From contig JAIXYT010000025.1 of assembly GCA_027490095.1 (NCBI GenBank), forward strand, positions 1-64,000: a stretch of 64,000 nt of DNA, read 5' to 3'. Below, piece by piece: positions 53,270-61,828 of the stretch; position 1 is the first letter of the stretch; every line of letters starts with the position of its first letter. This stretch comes from Sphingomonadales bacterium (GTDB taxonomy: Bacteria > Pseudomonadota > Alphaproteobacteria > Sphingomonadales > Sphingomonadaceae). Made by a program: the position numbers and the translations under genes. A model generated the notes under the pieces. That model made no database searches and was not told where the DNA came from. It saw only the letters and a program-made list of their open reading frames with translations.

Positions 53270-54007
53270 TCAACCGGCAGCCGACGCCTGCCCTGCAAGC
53301 CACAGCGGAAAGGCCGCGAGTGCAAGGCAGGCACCGAAGGGCACGGGGTCGGCAGCGCCGAGGCCGGTGCGACGGGCGCGCACGGCAGCGTAGGCGAGGC
53401 CGGCCAGCGCCGACAGCAGCAGTAACGGTGCCAGCATAGCAACGCTTAACCAAGATCCGATCGCCGCCATCAACTTGGCATCGCCAAGCCCCAGCCCGTC
53501 GCGGCCGCGCAAGGCGCGATAGAGCAGGGCGATTGCCAGGAACCCCCCGCCGCCCACGGCCGCGCCCAGCAGGCGGTCGGCCGGGCCGCCGGCGCCGAAC
53601 AGCAGCCCCAATCCCAGAAGCGGAAGGGTCAGGCGGTCGGGCAGCCACAGGTGGCCGAGATCGAGGGCCATCAGGGCCAGCAGGATCCAGCCGAACAGCG
53701 CCCCCGCCAGGCCGGTCGGCCCGGGTTGCACGAGGAAGGCAAGCACGCCGACGGCGGCGGCTGCCCCTTCCAGCGCAGGATGCAGGGCGGGAATCGGCGC
53801 CCCGCAGTGCCGACAACGGCCGCGGAATGCCGCCCAGGACAACAGGGGGACAAGGTCGCGCGCCTCCAGCTGGACTCCGCAGCCGTCGCACCGTGACCGC
53901 CCGGACAGCGGCCGGCCCTCCGGCCAGCGCAGCACAAGGGTCGCGAGGAACGACCCGGCCACAAGGCCGAGGAAGCCCCCGAGAATCGGCCAGACCCAGA
54001 CGTCCAT
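53270..54007 (-). CDS. gspO: Prepilin peptidase
   Basis: GSFLATLVLRWPEGRPLSGRSRCDGCG...CRHCGAP; GLGLGDAKLMAAIGSWLS. Confidence 0.93.
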   Translation of the reverse strand: MDVWVWPILGGFLGLVAGSFLATLVLRWPEGRPLSGRSRCDGCGVQLEARDLVPLLSWAAFRGRCRHCGAPIPALHPALEGAAAAVGVLAFLVQPGPTGLAGALFGWILLALMALDLGHLWLPDRLTLPLLGLGLLFGAGGPADRLLGAAVGGGGFLAIALLYRALRGRDGLGLGDAKLMAAIGSWLSVAMLAPLLLLSALAGLAYAAVRARRTGLGAADPVPFGACLALAAFPLWLAGQASAAG

Positions 54008-54078
54008 CCGGCTAGGCGTCGGACAGGCACGGCCACAAGTAAACCCCGGGACCCCACCGCGGCGCTTGCCAGTGCGTT

Positions 54079-54095
54079 AATATCTGTCAATATCT
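54079..54095 (+). promoter_or_regulatory. Direct repeat AATATCT-GTC-AATATCT in the divergent T2SS / DyP-P450 intergenic region
   Basis: Two identical 7-mers with 10-bp period, flanked by TTAA on both sides (ttAATATCTgtcAATATCTtaa). Confidence 0.4.
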
Positions 54096-54134
54096 TAAGG
54101 GGGTCAGGCCTGTAAGCGCAGGTGGGGGAATCCA

Positions 54135-54839
54135 ATGTCGAACGTCGCCGGCAAGGCCTATGCGATGAACGTGCTGACGCCGATCAGGCCCGGATCGCGG
54201 GCTGGCCGATTCGGCATCGACCGCACCTGGACCAACCATTTCCTCTTCCACGCGGCCCGGGCGCTGCCCGACCGGCTGATGGGGCTTCTGGGCCTGTCGA
54301 TCATCCATTTCGCGCGCTGGATCGTCATCCGCCGCGACCAGTGGCCCGATCTCGGCCAGCCGCCCGAGCAGCTCATCAACGACTATGTGCTGTTCTGCTC
54401 CAACTTCAACGGCACCTGGGACCAGTATATCGACGCCTTCGCCGACGGCCTTCCCAGCGGGCTCGACCTGTTCTGGTATTCGGCCACCAAATATCCCAAG
54501 TCGATCCCGATCGGCCCGTTCAAGGCCTATATCCGGGCCAACCAGGTCGACACCGACCATTATTACAACGCCACGCCCGGCGCCGCGCAGCGCGACGTCA
54601 AGGCGGCGCTGCGGGTGAGGCGGGCGGTGCTGCGGCTGCAGGAGGCGCACAAGGCCGGCCCGGACGCCTTCGGCAAGGCCTGGGTGACCGAGCTCCGCAC
54701 CATCCAGAACGACCTCGGCTCGCCGGGTTTCGCGCCGGTCGCCTCCAACGACACGGCGCGCGCCGATCTCAACCGCCAGCCGCTGGTGCGGGCGCGCTGG
54801 GGCGCAGCGCAGCAAGGGGCATCGGGGGGCTCGCGCTGA
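54135..54839 (+). CDS. Protein of unknown function, first gene of DyP-P450 operon
   Basis: 234 aa; IHFARWIVIRRDQW, NDYVLFCSNFNGTWDQYIDAFADGLPSGLDLFW, FKAYIRANQVDTDHYYNATPG; overlaps next ORF (TGATG). Confidence 0.75.
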   Translation: MSNVAGKAYAMNVLTPIRPGSRAGRFGIDRTWTNHFLFHAARALPDRLMGLLGLSIIHFARWIVIRRDQWPDLGQPPEQLINDYVLFCSNFNGTWDQYIDAFADGLPSGLDLFWYSATKYPKSIPIGPFKAYIRANQVDTDHYYNATPGAAQRDVKAALRVRRAVLRLQEAHKAGPDAFGKAWVTELRTIQNDLGSPGFAPVASNDTARADLNRQPLVRARWGAAQQGASGGSR

Positions 54840-55849
54840 TGCCGAACATCGACGGCGGCCATTATTTCCTGACCCTGCTGGTGCCGGTGAAGGTGGGCGA
54901 GCCTGTGGCGGCCGACGGCCGCGTGACGACGCACAGCCACTTGCTGCGCGAGGAGCTGGCCAACCTGCCGACCGCGCAGCAGAGCCCGGTTTCCATCGAC
55001 ACCGGGCTCGTGAGCCCGTTTGCGCGCTGCCGGCGGACGCATTTCCTGCGCCTCTTCGTGATCGACCAGCCGATGTTCAACGGGCGGGACCCGATGGACC
55101 CGCTCTTGAACGTGATCGTGAAGAAGGACCCGCTGGTCCACCAGCCGTTCGACGTGCTGTCGCGCCCCTGGCTCGCGATGTCGGCCGATTTCGATCTGAG
55201 GCCGAACGAGCCCGACCAGGGCCTTGCCAGCTGGGCTGAAGGGCTGTGGACCAACAGCGAGGCCGAGATGCGCGCCGTGTTCGGCCACTGCCACGGCTTC
55301 GACGATGTGAACGACGCTTCGGCGTTCGCGGCCTATGTGAAGCGCTGCCAGGTCGACACGACGATGAGTTTCAACGACTATTGGCCCGGCCGGCCGCCGC
55401 TGAAGGGGCCGACGATCAACAACCTGATCCTGCGCGCCGCCGTCCCGGCCGTGCTTGCCGGGCTTGTCGTGCTGCTGCTGGGCGGCGGCTGGTGGGCGCT
55501 ACCTGCCGCTCTCGCAGGCCTCGCGCTTGGCGCCTGGCTCGTCGTCCGCTTCCTCTGGACCACGGGCGCGAAGCCCTTCCCGCCGGCGCCCGACAGCGAT
55601 TTGCCCAGCGTGCTGAAGGCGCTCCATGTGCAGCAGCGCTTCGCCTTCTTCGCCGAGGCCGTGCAGGAGATGGACGCGGGCGCGCTCCACCGCAGCTTCG
55701 GCCAGTGGCTGGCCGATGTCCGACCCGACGATCTCGACAGCCCCACCCAGGCGCCCGGCGTGATCCGCTCCGACGGGGTGCTGCTGCCGAGCCCCGACCT
55801 CATCCCCGACAAGCAAGTCGACGCAGCCGGCAAGGCGGTGCTGCTGTGA
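54839..55849 (+). CDS. Protein of unknown function with C-terminal TM hairpin, second gene of DyP-P450 operon
   Basis: THFLRLFVIDQPMF, FAAYVKRCQVDTTMSFNDYWPG; TM segments AAVPAVLAGLVVLLLGGGWW and LPAALAGLALGAWLVVRFLW; GTGA overlap with next gene. Confidence 0.75.
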   Translation: MPNIDGGHYFLTLLVPVKVGEPVAADGRVTTHSHLLREELANLPTAQQSPVSIDTGLVSPFARCRRTHFLRLFVIDQPMFNGRDPMDPLLNVIVKKDPLVHQPFDVLSRPWLAMSADFDLRPNEPDQGLASWAEGLWTNSEAEMRAVFGHCHGFDDVNDASAFAAYVKRCQVDTTMSFNDYWPGRPPLKGPTINNLILRAAVPAVLAGLVVLLLGGGWWALPAALAGLALGAWLVVRFLWTTGAKPFPPAPDSDLPSVLKALHVQQRFAFFAEAVQEMDAGALHRSFGQWLADVRPDDLDSPTQAPGVIRSDGVLLPSPDLIPDKQVDAAGKAVLL

Positions 55850-57432
55850 GTGCACCCATCGCGCCCGAGCTGGAGCTTGGCGACCTGCAGGGCGGAATCC
55901 TGTCGGCCTATGGCAAGCTGGGCTTTCCCAAGGCGCGCTACATCCTGTTCCACGTGACCGACCCGGCCGCCGGCCGCGCCTTTGTCGAGGCGCTGCGTCC
56001 GCTGGTGACGACCGCGCGGCGCTGGCCTTCGAGCAAGGGGATTTCGATGGGCAAGAACCCGCAGGCGCGGCCCGACTGTACGCTGAACCTTGCCTTCACC
56101 TTCTGGGGCCTGCTCGCGCTCGACGTGCCGACCCGCAGCTTGCGCGGCATGCCCGACGAGTTCATCGACGGCATGGCGGTGCGCGCGCCCATCCTGGGCG
56201 ACGACATCCTCGACAACCGCCCCGCCAACTGGGACGCGGTGTGGCAGCCGGGCGCCCCCAAGGCGCACATCCTGGTGATGCTGAACGCCCGCGACGACGG
56301 CGAGGGGAACCCGCATCCGGCGCTGCAGCAACTGACCGACTTGGTGCTGGCGGCCGCCGCCGCCCGCCCCGGCGTCACGCTGCTGCGCGGCCACCGCGGC
56401 GCGGACGACCGCTGGCAGGAGCTGACCGCGATGTACGCGCCGGGCGCCGACGGCAAGCCGCGCCCGCTTCCGACCGAGCATTTCGGCTTCGTCGATGCGA
56501 TCGGGGACCCTGTGTTCGAAGGGCAATATCCCGGCCGCGAGGAGCTGAAGCGATGCGTGGGGCAGGGCGCGGTCGACGGGCGCGGCAACTGGCGGCCGCT
56601 GGCGCCGGGCGAGTTCATCCTGGGCTGGACCGACGAGGCGCAGGAGGTGGCGGGTGCGGCCATGCCGCTCGATTTCAGCCGCAACGGCAGCTTCTTCGCC
56701 TATCGCAAGCTGCACCAGAATCTGGATGCGTGGGACCAGTGGATCGCGGCGCGCGCCAAGGGCCTTGCCGCCACCTGGGGCCTTTCCGATCTTGGCGAAG
56801 CGGCGGCGCTGTTGAAGGCGAAGATGGCCGGCCGCTGGGCCGACGGCGTGCCGCTGCTGCTGGCGCCGACGCCGCAAGCCCATGTCGCCTTCAACACACG
56901 CTGGAAGCCCGGCAGCCGGGAGTGGCTGGAGCAGATCACCAACTTCACCTTCCTCGACGACATCGATGGCGCGAAATGCCCCGTCACGGCCCACATCCGC
57001 CGGGCGAACACGCGCGACATGCTGGACCCGCTGTGGGACCAGGGGGCGGAAAACCGCATGGGCTCTGCCCTCAACAACCGGCGCCGGATGCTCAGGCGCG
57101 GGCTGCCCTATGGCGGGCGTGGCGACCCCCAGGGCGAACATGGCATCGTGCTGCTCGCCCATTGCGCCAGCCTGTTCCGCCAGTTCGAATTCGTGCAGCA
57201 GCAGTGGATGAACTATGGGCTGGATTTCAACGCCGGGAACGACGCCTGCCCGATCGTGGGCGCCCACCAGCCGGGCGCCCGCTTCGTGATCGCGGCCCCC
57301 GATGATCAGAAGCCGCCCTTCATCGCCTCGGGCCTTCCGCAGTTTGTCAGCACGCGCGGCGGGGACTATTTCTTCGCGCCCTCGATGACTGCGCTCAGGA
57401 TGATCGGGACCGGCGTCGTGGATCCGACATGA
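55846..57432 (+). CDS. DyP-type peroxidase family protein
   Basis: ELGDLQGGILSAYGK, HFGFVDAIGDPVFEG (GxxDG-like), CPVTAHIRRANTRDM (proximal His), NNRRRMLRRGLPYG, FRQFEFVQQQWMN. Confidence 0.85.
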   Translation: MSAPIAPELELGDLQGGILSAYGKLGFPKARYILFHVTDPAAGRAFVEALRPLVTTARRWPSSKGISMGKNPQARPDCTLNLAFTFWGLLALDVPTRSLRGMPDEFIDGMAVRAPILGDDILDNRPANWDAVWQPGAPKAHILVMLNARDDGEGNPHPALQQLTDLVLAAAAARPGVTLLRGHRGADDRWQELTAMYAPGADGKPRPLPTEHFGFVDAIGDPVFEGQYPGREELKRCVGQGAVDGRGNWRPLAPGEFILGWTDEAQEVAGAAMPLDFSRNGSFFAYRKLHQNLDAWDQWIAARAKGLAATWGLSDLGEAAALLKAKMAGRWADGVPLLLAPTPQAHVAFNTRWKPGSREWLEQITNFTFLDDIDGAKCPVTAHIRRANTRDMLDPLWDQGAENRMGSALNNRRRMLRRGLPYGGRGDPQGEHGIVLLAHCASLFRQFEFVQQQWMNYGLDFNAGNDACPIVGAHQPGARFVIAAPDDQKPPFIASGLPQFVSTRGGDYFFAPSMTALRMIGTGVVDPT

Positions 57433-58688
57433 GCGGCACGTCGCGATTCATGGCAGCGCTCGACGGCGTCTCCGGCCTTGGTGCCGGCTTTCTGGCGGCG
57501 AAAGGCGGCTTCAAGGCGCGGCTGCAGGCCGTGCTCGGCTCGGCGGCCGGCCAGCGCAACGCCATGGCCGTGCTCCGCTTTGCGAAACCCCGCCTGCAGC
57601 TGAAGCAGAACCTCATCAAATGCTACGAGGGCGAAGGCTCGCTGCTGGTCACGCACGCGGCCGATTTCCACGCGGTGATCGAACGCCAGGCCGAGTTCCA
57701 CGTCGTCTATGGCCCGCGGATGCGGATGCTGACCGGCGGGCGGGACTTCTTCCTGGGGATGCAGGACGGGCCCGACTATCGGCGCGACACCGACGCGATG
57801 CGGGCGATCGTCAAACCCGACGACCTGGTGCCCGTGCTGGCGATGGCCCGCGCCGAGGCGGCCGACGCGCTGGCAGGCAAGGAGGTGGATCTGCCGCCGG
57901 CGCTTTCGGCGCGCATCCCTGCGCTTATGGTCCAGCAGTATTTCGGCGTGGAGATGGAGACGGATCAGCTGATCGCGGACGCGACGGTGATGTTCCACTT
58001 CCTCTTTTCCGACCTCGACGCCGACCCGAAGATCAGCGCCGCGGCCATGGCCGCCAAGGACCGGGTGAACGCCGCCATCGACGCGAGTGCGGCGAGCGCG
58101 CGGCCAGGCACACTGCTTGCCCGCGCAGTCGAAGCGGGCAGGGCGGGTTCGACTGCCTTCGATGCCGACGGCATCCGCGCCAACATCATCGGCATCCTGA
58201 TCGGGGCCATCCCGACGCTGTCGAAGGCCAGCTGCCTCGCCGTCGAGGAGCTTCTGCGCCGCCCGAAGGTGCTGGCCGATGCGCGGGCGGTCGCGCAAGC
58301 CGGCGACGAGGCCAAGGTCGCCGACCATCTGTGGGAGGCGCTGCGCTTCAACCCCGTCAACCCGATCCTCTACCGCCGCGCGGCAAAGGCGACGAACATC
58401 GGCGACACCGAGGTGGCGGAGAACACCATGGTGCTCGCCGCAAACCTGTCCGCCATGTTCGACGAGGCCGTGGTGGAGACGCCCACCCGCTTCATCGCAG
58501 GACGCCCCTGGGGCGTCTACGCGCTGTGGGGCGAGGGGCTGCACCTTTGCTGGGGGGACCGGATCAACAAGGCGATCCTGCCCGCCATGCTGACCCCGCT
58601 GCTCGCGAAACCGGGCCTCAGGCAGCTGTCTGCCCCGGATAGCGAAGGCACGCCCTTCCCGCGCCACTATCGGCTTGCCTGGAGCTAG
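57429..58688 (+). CDS. Atypical cytochrome P450
   Basis: I-helix NIIGILIGAIPTLSKA, ExxR in WEALRFNP, Cys-ligand loop WGEGLHLCWG; 4-bp overlap with DyP gene. Confidence 0.8.
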   Translation: MSGTSRFMAALDGVSGLGAGFLAAKGGFKARLQAVLGSAAGQRNAMAVLRFAKPRLQLKQNLIKCYEGEGSLLVTHAADFHAVIERQAEFHVVYGPRMRMLTGGRDFFLGMQDGPDYRRDTDAMRAIVKPDDLVPVLAMARAEAADALAGKEVDLPPALSARIPALMVQQYFGVEMETDQLIADATVMFHFLFSDLDADPKISAAAMAAKDRVNAAIDASAASARPGTLLARAVEAGRAGSTAFDADGIRANIIGILIGAIPTLSKASCLAVEELLRRPKVLADARAVAQAGDEAKVADHLWEALRFNPVNPILYRRAAKATNIGDTEVAENTMVLAANLSAMFDEAVVETPTRFIAGRPWGVYALWGEGLHLCWGDRINKAILPAMLTPLLAKPGLRQLSAPDSEGTPFPRHYRLAWS

Positions 58689-59107
58689 GCCGCTTCGGCG
58701 CTCCGCAACTGCGCGATGAAGTCCCGTTCGCAGCTCAGCCTGCCGGCCACCTTGCTTTCGGGCGCGACCACCCGCCAGAAGGGAACAACCTCGGCAACGG
58801 CCTTGCCCTCGGCCATGTCCATCAGCGCGGCTTCCGCGACGATGCGCAGATAGATGGCCGTGGTGACCGGGCAGGTCGCCTGCGCGCCGGCTGCGCGGGC
58901 GAGTTCGTGGCGCATCCGCTCGATGGTCCGCGTCTCGCCCGCCGGCACCCGCTGGCAATAGTTGGCAATGGCGCCCGGTGAGGCGATGTGCATCAGCGTG
59001 CCGCTGCCGATGCCGGCAAAGTCGGTCGACAGCATCACATTGTGCGGCGGCTTCGCCTTGTCGAAGCGCTTGCGCCAATCCGTCGGTCGCTTGGGTTTTC
59101 CGCTCAC
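58685..59107 (-). CDS. Alkyltransferase-like (MGMT-fold) protein candidate lacking the acceptor Cys
   Basis: PAGETRTIERMRHELARA...VVPFWRVVAPESKVAGRL aligns by eye with [14 protein letters not shown]...[17 protein letters not shown] of the ogt gene in this window. Confidence 0.5.
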   Translation of the reverse strand: MSGKPKRPTDWRKRFDKAKPPHNVMLSTDFAGIGSGTLMHIASPGAIANYCQRVPAGETRTIERMRHELARAAGAQATCPVTTAIYLRIVAEAALMDMAEGKAVAEVVPFWRVVAPESKVAGRLSCERDFIAQLRSAEAA

Positions 59108-59202
59108 GAATCGCCTCCTTGTGCCTGCTCGCCGCTTAGCAGCAGCGCGGAATTCGGCCCAATAAGGCGGCGGAAAACTTCATTTCTTCAGAGGTTTGAC
59201 CT

Positions 59203-60579
59203 TCAGCTGCGCAGCCGCGCCAACGCCTCGTCGCGGCCGATCAGCGGCAGAAGCGCTCCCATGTCGGGCCCGTTGGACTGGCCCGTCAGCGCCAGCCGCA
59301 GCGGCGCGAACAGCGCCTTGCCCTTGCGCCCCGTCGAGGCCTTGAGCGCGTCCGTCAACGCCGCCCAGATGCCGGCGTCGAACGGCAGGCCTGCCAGCGT
59401 TTCGGCGGCAGCTGCCAGATAGGCCCTGTCCTCGTCCGTCTGGGCAGGCGCTGCGATGGGCCCGTGGATCACGGCCTTCCACTGCTCGGCCTCGGCGACG
59501 CTGGCGATGTTGCCGCGCACGGCGTTCCATTCCGCTTCGCTCAGGCTGGTGCGCCCCGCGACCGCCGCATGGTCCAGGTGGTGCAGGATCTGGCCGTTCA
59601 GCCGCTCGAGGTCGGCCTCGTCGAAGCGGGCGGTCGCCCGGCCCAGGTTGCCGATCTCGAACCCCTCGATCAGCGGCGCGTCCGACGTCACCGGCTCCAC
59701 CGACTGGCTGGTTCCAAGCCGTGCCAGCAGCGCCTTCATCGCAATCGGCTCGATGCCGCGGTCGCGGAACTCCGACACCCCGATGGAGCCCAGCCGCTTC
59801 GACAGCGCGCCGTCGGCGCCCGTCAGCAGCGCGGCATGGCCGAACTGCGGGAACTGAGCCCCCGTTCCTGTTTGGCCGCGGAAGCGAAGCTGATCCGAAG
59901 GACCAATTCCAAGCGCGGCCAGCGCCGCAAACATCTGAAGCTGGATGCCCGTGTTCGTCACATGGTCCTCGCCGCGCACCACATGCGTGACGCCCATGTC
60001 CACATCGTCGATCACGCTCGGCAGCATATACAGCCAGCTGCCGTCGGCCCGCCGGATCACGGGATCAGAGAGCGACGGCACATCGATGCGGCTCGGGCCC
60101 CGGATCAGGTCGGTCCACTCGTGCGGAAGCGCTGGGTCCAGCTTGAAGCGCCAATGCGGCTTGCGGCCCTCGGCCTCGTACCGCGCATGGTCGGCATCCG
60201 TCAGCTGCAGCGCTGCGCGGTCATAGACCGGCGGCAGCCCGCGGCCCAGCAGCACCTTGCGCTTCAGGTCCAGCTCGTCCGGCGTTTCATAGGCGCGATA
60301 GGCGTGGCCGGCCGCCGCCAGCTGCCCCAGCACCTCCGCATAGCGCGCCATCCGGGCCGACTGCTTCTCCTCGGCATCGGGCGCCATTCCCAGCCAGCCG
60401 AGGTCGTCGCGGATCGATTGCGCAAACGCCTCGGTCGACCGCGCGGTGTCGGTGTCGTCCAGGCGCAGCAGGAAGCGCCCGCCCTGCTTGCGGGCCAGCA
60501 GCCAGTTCAGAAGCGCCGTGCGGACATTGCCGACATGAAGGCGGCCGGTGGGCGATGGAGCGAAGCGGGTGACGATCAT
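59203..60579 (-). CDS. gltX: Glutamyl-tRNA synthetase
   Basis: VTRFAPSPTGRLHVGNVRTALLNWLLAR HIGH-type motif, LSKRLGSIGVSEFRD KMSK-type motif. Confidence 0.96.
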   Translation of the reverse strand: MIVTRFAPSPTGRLHVGNVRTALLNWLLARKQGGRFLLRLDDTDTARSTEAFAQSIRDDLGWLGMAPDAEEKQSARMARYAEVLGQLAAAGHAYRAYETPDELDLKRKVLLGRGLPPVYDRAALQLTDADHARYEAEGRKPHWRFKLDPALPHEWTDLIRGPSRIDVPSLSDPVIRRADGSWLYMLPSVIDDVDMGVTHVVRGEDHVTNTGIQLQMFAALAALGIGPSDQLRFRGQTGTGAQFPQFGHAALLTGADGALSKRLGSIGVSEFRDRGIEPIAMKALLARLGTSQSVEPVTSDAPLIEGFEIGNLGRATARFDEADLERLNGQILHHLDHAAVAGRTSLSEAEWNAVRGNIASVAEAEQWKAVIHGPIAAPAQTDEDRAYLAAAAETLAGLPFDAGIWAALTDALKASTGRKGKALFAPLRLALTGQSNGPDMGALLPLIGRDEALARLRS

Positions 60580-60647
60580 GAGCGCGCCGATAGTCCGGCA
60601 CGCGCGGGAGCGCAAACCTCAAGGGCGCGGAAGGGCCGGCCGTGCCG

Positions 60648-61046
60648 TCAGTTCGCGAAGCGCGTGCCCTTGGGCACCTCGACCGGTGTGAACGCCCCCA
60701 GCGCGCAGCTTCCGAAGGTCATCCCGCTCAGCGGATCGACGATATCGAACAGGTCGAGCTCGCAATACTGGGTCATGGTGGTGCGGAAGATCAGCACCCG
60801 ATCGTCGCGCAACATGGGGCAGCTGCCGCGCAGCTCGTTGCGGAACCAGCCGCTCTGCGCCCGGAACATCAGAACGCTGCTGCCGGCCTGCTTGGTCGAG
60901 ACCCCGGCGCGGATGGGGATGCAGGGCCGCGCGGCGCCGGTTGCCTTCAGGGTCATGGGGTCGGTGACAGGGGGCTTTGCGGCAAGGGCAGGCCCCGCCA
61001 GCGCAACTGCAAGCGCAAACACCATGGGTCGAAGGTCAGAAAGCAT
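60648..61046 (-). CDS. Hypothetical secreted protein (Cys-containing)
   Basis: Signal peptide MLSDLRPMVFALAVALAGPALA; Cys at RPCIPI, GSCPML, QYCELD, GSCALG. Confidence 0.65.
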   Translation of the reverse strand: MLSDLRPMVFALAVALAGPALAAKPPVTDPMTLKATGAARPCIPIRAGVSTKQAGSSVLMFRAQSGWFRNELRGSCPMLRDDRVLIFRTTMTQYCELDLFDIVDPLSGMTFGSCALGAFTPVEVPKGTRFAN

Positions 61047-61755
61047 CCTTTGCGCTCCTGCGTGCACCCAGCTCCGCCACGGACTCCGCCCGGACGAAGG
61101 GGTTGGTTTCAAGCTCTTCGGCCAGCCGGAAGGGAACCGTGGGTCGCGCCTCTGCACGCGCCGCCTCCACCGCCCGCAACCGCGCCAGCAGCGCCGGATT
61201 GTCCGGCTCGACCGTGATCGCGAACCGCGCGTTCGACAGGGTATACTCATGGGCACAGCAGACCAGGGTTTCGGCCGGCAGCGCCTTCAGCCTGCCGAGT
61301 GCGGCGAACATGTCGTCCGCACTGCCCTCGAACAGCCGGCCGCAGCCCATGGCGAACAGGGTGTCGCCCGGAAACAGCAGCCCTTCGGCCGGCAGATGGT
61401 AGGCGATGTGGCCGGCCGTGTGCGCACCGACGAACAGCACATCTGCCTGCGTGTCGCCAAGCCGGACCCGCTCTCCGTCATCGACCGCGACGTCCAGCCC
61501 CGGGATCCGCGCGGCCTCCCTTGCAGGGCCGACAACCGTGCAGCCGGTTGCCGCCTTGATTGCGGCATTCCCGCCGACATGGTCAGGGTGCCAGTGCGTG
61601 TTGAGGATGTGGGTGATGCGCAGGCCGAGCGCCCGCGCCCGTTCCAGCACAGGGTCGGCCACAGCCGGGTCGATCACCGCCGCCACGCCGGGTGCATAGG
61701 GCAGCAGCCAGATGTAATTGTCCGAAAGGGCCGGAATGCGGACGGGCTCGGTCAT
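61036..61755 (-). CDS. gloB: Hydroxyacylglutathione hydrolase (glyoxalase II)
   Basis: PALSDNYIWLL, NTHWHPDHVGGNAAI, PGDTLFAMGCGRLFEG, CCAHEYTLSNARFA. Confidence 0.95.
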   Translation of the reverse strand: MTEPVRIPALSDNYIWLLPYAPGVAAVIDPAVADPVLERARALGLRITHILNTHWHPDHVGGNAAIKAATGCTVVGPAREAARIPGLDVAVDDGERVRLGDTQADVLFVGAHTAGHIAYHLPAEGLLFPGDTLFAMGCGRLFEGSADDMFAALGRLKALPAETLVCCAHEYTLSNARFAITVEPDNPALLARLRAVEAARAEARPTVPFRLAEELETNPFVRAESVAELGARRSAKDAF

Positions 61756-61828
61756 GACCGCCCATTAGCCCACATCGGGGCCGGGTGCCATGTCCGAGCC
61801 GTCGCAGCCGGTCGGTCGCCGCCGCGCC

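Noticed and set aside
55378-57267. 629-aa minus-strand ORF
   Set aside because: Antisense to the DyP gene, which has clear family motifs.
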